A stretch of DNA of 64,000 nt from Suilimivivens sp964393865 (lineage in GTDB: Bacteria > Bacillota > Clostridia > Lachnospirales > Lachnospiraceae). The DNA is taken from assembly GCA_964393865.1 (NCBI GenBank), contig CAYMUW010000014.1, positions 1 through 64,000 on the forward strand, in the 5' to 3' direction. Below, one piece after another: positions 59,229 to 64,000 of the stretch. The number at the start of each line of letters is the position of its first letter. Within the stretch, counting starts at the first letter, position 1. The notes under the pieces are model-generated. The model saw only the letters and a list, made by a program, of their open reading frames with translations. It was not told the DNA's origin and made no database searches. Position numbers and translations under genes: made by a program.

Positions 59229-61047
59229 GGGAAAAGAAAACGCCGGGGAAAGGGTTGCACTTTCCACGGGCATAAAAAACATGGCATATCTGCTTAGCTA
59301 TGTGCGCCATCATGTGCCGGCTTTGCTTTATACGAATATTATGACCGGTATTTTATGGGGATACTTAAATGTGGCATCCTCCGTGCTGGTGATTAAAGTT
59401 GTATTTGACATGATAGGGGAAGGGCGCCCTTTTATAGATGTATGTAAGTTTCTTTTGATGATGAGCATGATTTTGCTGCCGGTTCTTGGGGTTATTTATT
59501 TTTGTGATAAAAGGCTGTGGCCTGTGCTGAAATTAAAACTGGGGAAATCCCTTCATGCCGAGCTGTTTTTAAAGGCACAGAAGGTGGATCTCCGCTGCTA
59601 TGATGATGCTGGGTTTTATACAAGCTTCATCTGGACTGTCCGGGAAGCGGAAGACCATGTCTATAAGGCTGTTAAGAATATGGGGAACGTACTGCTTTAT
59701 GTCCTGGCGTGTCTTGGCGTTATCGCAATTATGCTGGAGATTGATCCCATCATTCTGGCAATTGCCGTAGTCTCCATGGTTCTTACGTTTTTGTTCAGAC
59801 TGCTGAAAACCAGGATCGAGTTTCTTCGGGAACAGCGCCTGATTCCTCACGTGAAAAAATACGAATATATAAGCCGGGTTTTCTATATGCCGGACTATGC
59901 GAAGGAGCTGAGAATGAGCAGGATTGACCGCCTGCTTACAGAGGAATTTGACGATTGCGTATCAAAAATGGACACAGTATACAGAAGGCTGCAGCTTCGT
60001 CTGACCGTATTGGAGATTGGAGAGCAGGTCTGTAATGTTTTTTTGACCAATGCGTTCCTTATTTGTATACTGGTGTATAAGATTCTCATTGTAAAGTCTG
60101 TTTCGGTTGGCGACTTATCGGTATCCATTGCTGCAGTCGGAAAATTGAATTCTATGTACAATGGTCTGCTGGAGGCTCTTTCACAATCTGTACAAAGCGG
60201 TATGTTTGCCGATAGGCTGCGGACATTTCTGGCTGCGGAGCCAATGATTACCTCGCCGGAAAAACCGGTTGCATTGTCGGCGTTACCCGGCGACATTGAA
60301 TTCCGTAATGTTTCTTTCCGATATGATGGCAGTGAATCCTGGGTGCTGCGGCACATCAATATGAAAATCAAAGCACAGACCAAGGTAGCCATTGTAGGAT
60401 ATAATGGCGCAGGAAAATCCACCCTCGTGAAGCTGCTGATGCGTTTATATGATCCTACCGAGGGCGAAATCCTGCTCGGCGGCAAAAACATTAAAGACTA
60501 TGATATAAATGAATACCGTCATTCCTTTGGTACTCTGTTTCAGGATTTTCAGATCTATGCCGCCGATTTGGGAGAAAATGTGAAAATGGGTCTGGTTGAC
60601 AATAAGGACGAAGCGGCAATAAAGAAGGCGCTTATGAAAGCGGGAATAGCTGAAAATTTTTGCGACATTTCTGTCCCGCTGCTTCGTGAATATGATAAAA
60701 AAGGGCGGTCGGTATCCGGAGGAGAAGCCCAGAAGATTGCGATAGCCAGGGCCTTCTTAAAGGATCCGCACACGTATATCCTGGATGAGCCGTCCAGTGC
60801 GCTGGATCCCATTTCTGAGTATAATCTCAACCGGACGCTGTTTGAACTGTCAAAGGACAGAACGGTCATTTTTATATCGCACCGGCTGTCCACAACCCGC
60901 ATGGCGGAACAGATCTATATGCTGGAGCAGGGCAGAATCATTGAAGAGGGAAGTCATGAGGAGCTGCTGGCCAGAGGCGGCAGGTATGCGGAAATGTTTG
61001 AAAAGCAGGCAGAAAAGTATCAGGGGACACATTCTTTTGCATCATAG
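59221..61047 (+). CDS. ABC exporter half-transporter, second of pair
   Basis: The 608-residue protein overlaps the previous gene by eight bases. Its membrane half includes HHVPALLYTNIMTGILWGYL, LLMMSMILLPVLGVIYF and VLLYVLACLGVIAIML. The ATPase domain has GYNGAGKST (about 391-399), LFQDFQIYAADLGENV, signature SVSGGEAQKIAIARAF (about 498), Walker B YILDEPSSALDPISEY and SHRLSTTRMAEQ. The signature SGGE instead of SGGQ and the shared SSALDPI motif are common to both halves. The catalytic Glu is present in both (LDEPS), so both sites could hydrolyse ATP. The two genes share general design but differ in most membrane residues. Confidence 0.92.
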   Translation: MSKGKENAGERVALSTGIKNMAYLLSYVRHHVPALLYTNIMTGILWGYLNVASSVLVIKVVFDMIGEGRPFIDVCKFLLMMSMILLPVLGVIYFCDKRLWPVLKLKLGKSLHAELFLKAQKVDLRCYDDAGFYTSFIWTVREAEDHVYKAVKNMGNVLLYVLACLGVIAIMLEIDPIILAIAVVSMVLTFLFRLLKTRIEFLREQRLIPHVKKYEYISRVFYMPDYAKELRMSRIDRLLTEEFDDCVSKMDTVYRRLQLRLTVLEIGEQVCNVFLTNAFLICILVYKILIVKSVSVGDLSVSIAAVGKLNSMYNGLLEALSQSVQSGMFADRLRTFLAAEPMITSPEKPVALSALPGDIEFRNVSFRYDGSESWVLRHINMKIKAQTKVAIVGYNGAGKSTLVKLLMRLYDPTEGEILLGGKNIKDYDINEYRHSFGTLFQDFQIYAADLGENVKMGLVDNKDEAAIKKALMKAGIAENFCDISVPLLREYDKKGRSVSGGEAQKIAIARAFLKDPHTYILDEPSSALDPISEYNLNRTLFELSKDRTVIFISHRLSTTRMAEQIYMLEQGRIIEEGSHEELLARGGRYAEMFEKQAEKYQGTHSFAS

Positions 61048-61132
61048 AAGGATGTTCGAGAAAAGAGAGTTGTAAGACTTAGCTCTAATGGATACTATTA
61101 GTATCTAGAAAGATATTAGGAAGAGGATTATT

Positions 61133-61225
61133 ATGAAAAAATTTTACAAAAAGTGGAGAAATATGCACTTGTTTACAAGAACTTTGATTGGATTTGGGAT
61201 GGTGTTGCTCTGGGAGCATTATTAG
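61133..61225 (+). CDS. Possible 30-residue peptide
   Basis: AGGAAGAGG five bases before the ATG is a good ribosome site. The product MKKFYKKWRNMHLFTRTLIG and FGMVLLWEHY is basic and then hydrophobic, like a small membrane or toxin-like peptide. It lies 85 bases after the ABC exporter pair and might be linked to it. It could equally be the broken start of the frame at 61153-61398. Confidence 0.3.
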   Translation: MKKFYKKWRNMHLFTRTLIGFGMVLLWEHY

Positions 61226-61398
61226 GATCGCAGGCATCTGTTTTTGAATTTCTGGTAACAACTGTATTCGCTGTTATTGTAGGTATGTTTTTTGCACTTA
61301 CTTTTAAAGTGGGTAACGCTTGTGCAAAATTTGCATATCTTTTTACCTGTCAATATGATATAATTCATAATACTGGCTGTACAAAAGAAAATACTTAA
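61153..61398 (+). CDS. Small hydrophobic ORF, 81 residues
   Basis: The frame overlaps the 30-residue ORF in another phase. It contains DGVALGALLGSQASVFEFLV and TTVFAVIVGMFFALTFKVG, two helices, and four Cys or so near the end (ACAKF, FTCQYD, NTGCTKENT). The GTG start has no ribosome site, so either this is translated from the better start through a frameshift, or the locus is a broken small membrane gene. Confidence 0.3.
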   Translation: MEKYALVYKNFDWIWDGVALGALLGSQASVFEFLVTTVFAVIVGMFFALTFKVGNACAKFAYLFTCQYDIIHNTGCTKENT

Positions 61399-61421
61399 AA
61401 GCATAGAAGGAGACTCATAAC

Positions 61422-61790
61422 ATGACAATCAGGGAAGGCTATGTATTATTTGGCGGAAATTATGGGGAGGTTCTTTCAAGACTTCAAAAGGAAGAGCGGA
61501 TTGCCAAGTATGTTAATAAGTTTTTGAACGATACCAGCTTTGAGACCTTAAAGAATGCACTTGCGTCTAATGATATGGAGACAGCATTTCGGGCGGCTCA
61601 TACGTTAAAGGGCGTTTGTCAAAATCTGAGTTTTACCAGACTGTATGAATCCAGCAATGCGCTGACAGAGGAGCTGTGCTCACTACAGGTTAAGGATGTA
61701 AGCGAATATGTAAGCCGTGTGGAGGAAGATTATAATAAAGTTACCTCTGTAATCAGACAAATGATGGAAGAGAGCGGCTCGTTGGCCTGA
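61422..61790 (+). CDS. Hpt (histidine phosphotransfer) domain protein
   Basis: GAAGGAGAC precedes the ATG. The 122-residue protein is a single four-helix Hpt module with FRAAHTLKGVCQNLSF, placing the phosphorylated His at residue 60, and the usual downstream LYESSNALTEELCS helix. Hpt proteins pass phosphate between receiver domains in phosphorelays. It is followed by two damaged signalling genes, so its original partners may be lost; other receivers elsewhere could still use it. Confidence 0.88.
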   Translation: MTIREGYVLFGGNYGEVLSRLQKEERIAKYVNKFLNDTSFETLKNALASNDMETAFRAAHTLKGVCQNLSFTRLYESSNALTEELCSLQVKDVSEYVSRVEEDYNKVTSVIRQMMEESGSLA

Positions 61791-61810
61791 TTGTAATAAG
61801 GAGATAATGG

Positions 61811-62930
61811 ATGACGCAGGAAGAAAGAGAAAAGTGGGAGAAGCAGGGCTTTTCACAGGATCAGACAGGCGAAATTGAGGAGGGCTTGATATATTTTTCT
61901 ATGCCCGAAAGGAGTATTTGGCCATACAAATGCGCCAGATACGATTTGGCCTTTTAGATCATCTCCCGGTTGAATATATGTCAGACCTGAATATGACTGG
62001 TTTCAGATGGAAGAATTTCGAGGCGCCTCCATTGAGAAAATAAGCACGGGTTTGAAACACGGACTGGATGTCAGCACCTATGCCAGAGTGGATTATACAT
62101 GGCAGCAGATGCGGAAAATCCGTCTCGGACTGGAGAACGGAATTAATGTAGAAAGTTATTGCAGCCTGATGTATACGACTGCGGAGATGAAGCGGATGCG
62201 AACCGCTCTGGAAGACGGAGCGGTAGAGTATTTTCTGGCGGAGGAAAGCCGGTTGCGGAGGCGGAAGAGGTTCCCGATTTTGTTATTACCCTGAGCAGTG
62301 ATGAGATGGAAGCTTATTTTCTGCTTAATAACAGCAAAAAACCTTCCCGGTCCGGAATTGTCAGTGCATTGCAGCAAAAGGGAATTTGTCATGGAATTAT
62401 CGGGGCTTCCATTAATCAATTGCTTAAGGAATGCGACAAGCCGCTGCTGATTGCCAGCTGTATACATTAAAGGAAATGTGGGAAGCGGAACCTACATAAA
62501 GGCAACCGAGGATATTGTGATAGACGGCTTTATTGAAGCGGCCAAGTTACCATTTATGCCGGCGGCAGTATACAGGGGAATTATTGCATGAGCTCCAACT
62601 TTTATGCGGGGGAAGAGTTGATATTAACAGTGCTTTGGTGGCGGACTGATCTGTGCAATCGAGGGATTGGCAGCATATCATATAGGAAACAGAGCCGGCT
62701 TAGCAACCTCGCTGAAAATCGGTTTTAATGAACTGATGAGACGCAGGCAGCGTGAACTGGAAGATATGTTCCAAAGAACAACCGAAGTTAAGGTGGCCGT
62801 AAGAGGAAATCTGTTCGAAGGAGTTGCGGTTGACATTAACGGAGCTAAATGGAATTCCAAAGAGATCCGGAATGTAACCTTGAAAAAGGTGCAGGGCAGA
62901 ATTGTATTGTATGCAAATAATTCAAAATAA
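61811..62930 (+). pseudogene. DUF342/FapA-like gene, broken by several frameshifts
   Basis: GGAG lies before the ATG. The first frame reads MTQEEREKWEKQGFSQDQTG and is lost near 61895. Another frame reads RQIRFGLLDHLPVEYMSD, then IEKISTGLKHGLDVSTYARV, QMRKIRLGLENGINVESYCS and MKRMRTALEDG, a repeated helical motif seen in clostridial FapA-like proteins. Next comes VPDFVITLSSDEMEAYFLLN. A GSGTYIKATEDIVIDGFIEA segment (62483-62545 region) and the end GNRAGLATSLKIGFNEL, EVKVAVRGNLFEGVAVDI are DUF342 beta-helix and tail. At least four frame breaks were counted. No single product is possible. Confidence 0.85.
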
Positions 62931-62948
62931 ACTAAGGGAAGGGATACT

Positions 62949-63422
62949 GTGAAAGATAAGATTTTGATTGTTGATGATGCGGAGCTGAACCGGGATATAT
63001 TGACAGAAATTCTGGAAGAGGACTATACCATAATAGAAGCGGAGGACGGCAAGTCAGCTCTTTCTATTATGGAAAAGCAGCATAGTGAACTGGCTGTGGT
63101 CCTGTTGGATTTAATGATGCCGGAGGTTGACGGCTTTCAGGTTCTGGAGGTTATGCGGGAAAAGAAGTGGATGGATAAGCTTCCCGTTTTGATTATCAGC
63201 GGAGAAACTGCCATCAAGGCCGAACAGAAGTGCTTTGAATACGGAGTGGCCGATGTTTATGATGCCCTGGTTAGTGAAAGAGTATATAAGAGCGCTTACT
63301 CCAAGGATGAGGCCTTCCATATGATTGTGACAGGCGAATGCGGAGTCTTCTCGCCTAAGCTGCTGGAATGCTTTAGGAATGTTAAATCCGAATTTGAAGC
63401 GCTGGCAGACAAACAAAAGTGA
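62949..63422 (+). pseudogene. Receiver domain fused to HD-GYP tail by internal deletion
   Basis: The GTG start follows AAGGGAAGGG. Residues 1-100 are a response-regulator receiver (ILIVDDAELNRDILTEIL with Asp9/Asp10, VVLLDLMMPEVDG with phospho-acceptor Asp54). The receiver stops before strand 5: KCFEYGVAD continues directly as VYDALVSERVYKSAYSKDEA and FHMIVTGECGVFSPKLLECF, which is the end of an HD-GYP domain (the AD-x-YDAL-S-R-Y part). The HD and GYP motifs and the conserved receiver Lys are missing. The in-frame 157-residue product cannot hydrolyse cyclic-di-GMP and its receiver is probably unfolded. Confidence 0.8.
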
Positions 63423-63444
63423 TTGAAACATGGAATGAAAATAA

Positions 63445-63482
63445 CAGAAGGCGGCGGCAGTTAAAAGTGCAACCGCCTTCTG
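63445..63482. terminator. Inverted repeat between convergent genes
   Basis: CAGAAGGCGG (63445-63454) pairs perfectly with CCGCCTTCTG (63473-63482). There is no long T run. It overlaps the 3' end of the minus-strand membrane gene and could be a weak bidirectional terminator. Confidence 0.45.
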
Positions 63483-64000
63483 ACAGCATCCCGGAAACGT
63501 CTGATGGACAGCAGGGTAATCAGCAAAACTACGATAACACTGCAGACGGTGAGAACGATTGCAGACCATACCAGATGGAGCGGGGCGCCTGTATAATGGT
63601 AGATTAAAAGCTCGATTCCTACACAAAGAACAGCAGTCTCTGCAAAGAAGTACAGAGAGGTTGCCAGAAAAGAGACGGAAAACGACCGCAGGAGCAGGGC
63701 AAAAATTTCCACCAATATGGTAATCAGCGTTACGATTGGAAGCGCAAGCTCTGTAAACCACCGATTATCGGCAGTGTTGAAGGAAATCAGGTATAGATAG
63801 ATGCCAGCCGCAATACCGTCGAATAAAAGAGTAATATAAACCGGCAGCTTTGTGTAGATGACGGCAGGAAAAACCAGCACAAATAACAGCAGGCAGGCTC
63901 CGATAATGAACAGAGACCACATGCTGCCCGGAAAGACGAACAGATTAAGCAGCAGGCAGCTTAAAGCGGTAGCGGTAAGCACGATGGTAGTCAGAATACC
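63461..64000 (-). CDS. Integral membrane protein, DUF6320-like (5' end outside window)
   Basis: The frame stays open through the right edge of the window, so the start is not visible; the 173 residues from the GTG at 63982 are only its C-terminal part. It has five to six hydrophobic helices (LLNLFVFPGSMWSLFIIGAC, FPAVIYTKLPVYITLLFDG, LPIVTLITILVEIFALLL, WSAIVLTVCSVIVVLLITLL) and a short basic tail (SIRRFRDAVRRRLHF). The layout is like the membrane half of DUF6320 proteins, which carry an N-terminal zinc ribbon. The assignment is tentative. Confidence 0.6.
   Translation of the reverse strand, partial: GILTTIVLTATALSCLLLNLFVFPGSMWSLFIIGACLLLFVLVFPAVIYTKLPVYITLLFDGIAAGIYLYLISFNTADNRWFTELALPIVTLITILVEIFALLLRSFSVSFLATSLYFFAETAVLCVGIELLIYHYTGAPLHLVWSAIVLTVCSVIVVLLITLLSIRRFRDAVRRRLHF

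Noticed and set aside
63111..63761. 216-codon minus-strand frame near the right end
   Set aside because: It is antisense to the receiver/HD-GYP chimera and out of frame with the membrane protein that is supported there.

Overview
The window looks like a chromosomal segment of a spore-forming, anaerobic Firmicute, most likely a Lachnospiraceae-type Clostridium. Support comes from a Cys T-box in front of cysE-cysS, a SigH-type sporulation sigma factor, a CspB-like germination protease, LplB/LplC-type sugar permeases, DUF3842, ShineDalgarno-rich starts with frequent TTG/GTG, and typical low-GC promoters. No rRNA, CRISPR array or complete prophage was seen.

Layout. 1-8.9 kb: the 3' part of a CAT-anticodon tRNA, a broken MATE gene, two small minus-strand genes, an XRE-methyltransferase fusion, purC, a GH27 stub, a siroheme-type precorrin-2 dehydrogenase, a putative membrane metallopeptidase, ispF and a DUF3842 gene, then decayed IS66 and IS4 elements. 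9-13.7 kb: an IS66 chimera, two small membrane proteins and larE-larB-larC (nickel-pincer cofactor synthesis, no larA). 13.7-20.7 kb: a carbohydrate cassette with TGCGCA operators, two permeases, a solute-binding lipoprotein, a LacI regulator and a GH35 beta-galactosidase. 20.7-26.5 kb: Cys T-box, cysE, cysS, mrnC, rlmB, an SGNH hydrolase with an SGN-repeat linker, and sigH. 26.5-34.5 kb: a TetR-controlled 1400-residue RND exporter, thiN, an ECF relic, degV, and birA with a BirA-like operator. 34.5-42.7 kb: MATE, AGCS symporter, DUF3810, an Mbeg1-like hydrolase, tRNA-Leu(CAG), an orphan FliD-C-like protein, a ZIP transporter and a lipoprotein.

42.8-50.7 kb is a compact type VII secretion locus: EssC, a YukD-like protein, five WXG100-like small proteins and a GHSKGG hydrolase with a helical C-terminal tail that resembles a reverse-arranged T7SS lipase effector. 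EsaA, EssA and EssB are not in the window. 50.7-52.7 kb holds an FMN-dependent dehydrogenase and an AraC regulator.

52.9-56.4 kb is the most unusual part. A CspB-like S8 protease gene is split, exactly at its catalytic Asp-Ser-Gly codons, by a 1655-bp element carrying essentially only a large serine recombinase. Removing 53293-54947 rebuilds an in-frame 604-residue protease with a complete Asp/His/Ser triad. This is a miniature version of the sigK skin arrangement and may be a developmental DNA switch.

56.6-64 kb: a shrunken partial copy of an ABC exporter, a tandem heterodimeric ABC exporter pair, small ORFs, and a decaying signalling group (intact Hpt, broken DUF342/FapA-like gene, receiver fused to an HD-GYP tail). 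The window ends inside a minus-strand membrane protein. All functional calls rest on reading the translated sequence; no database search was run.
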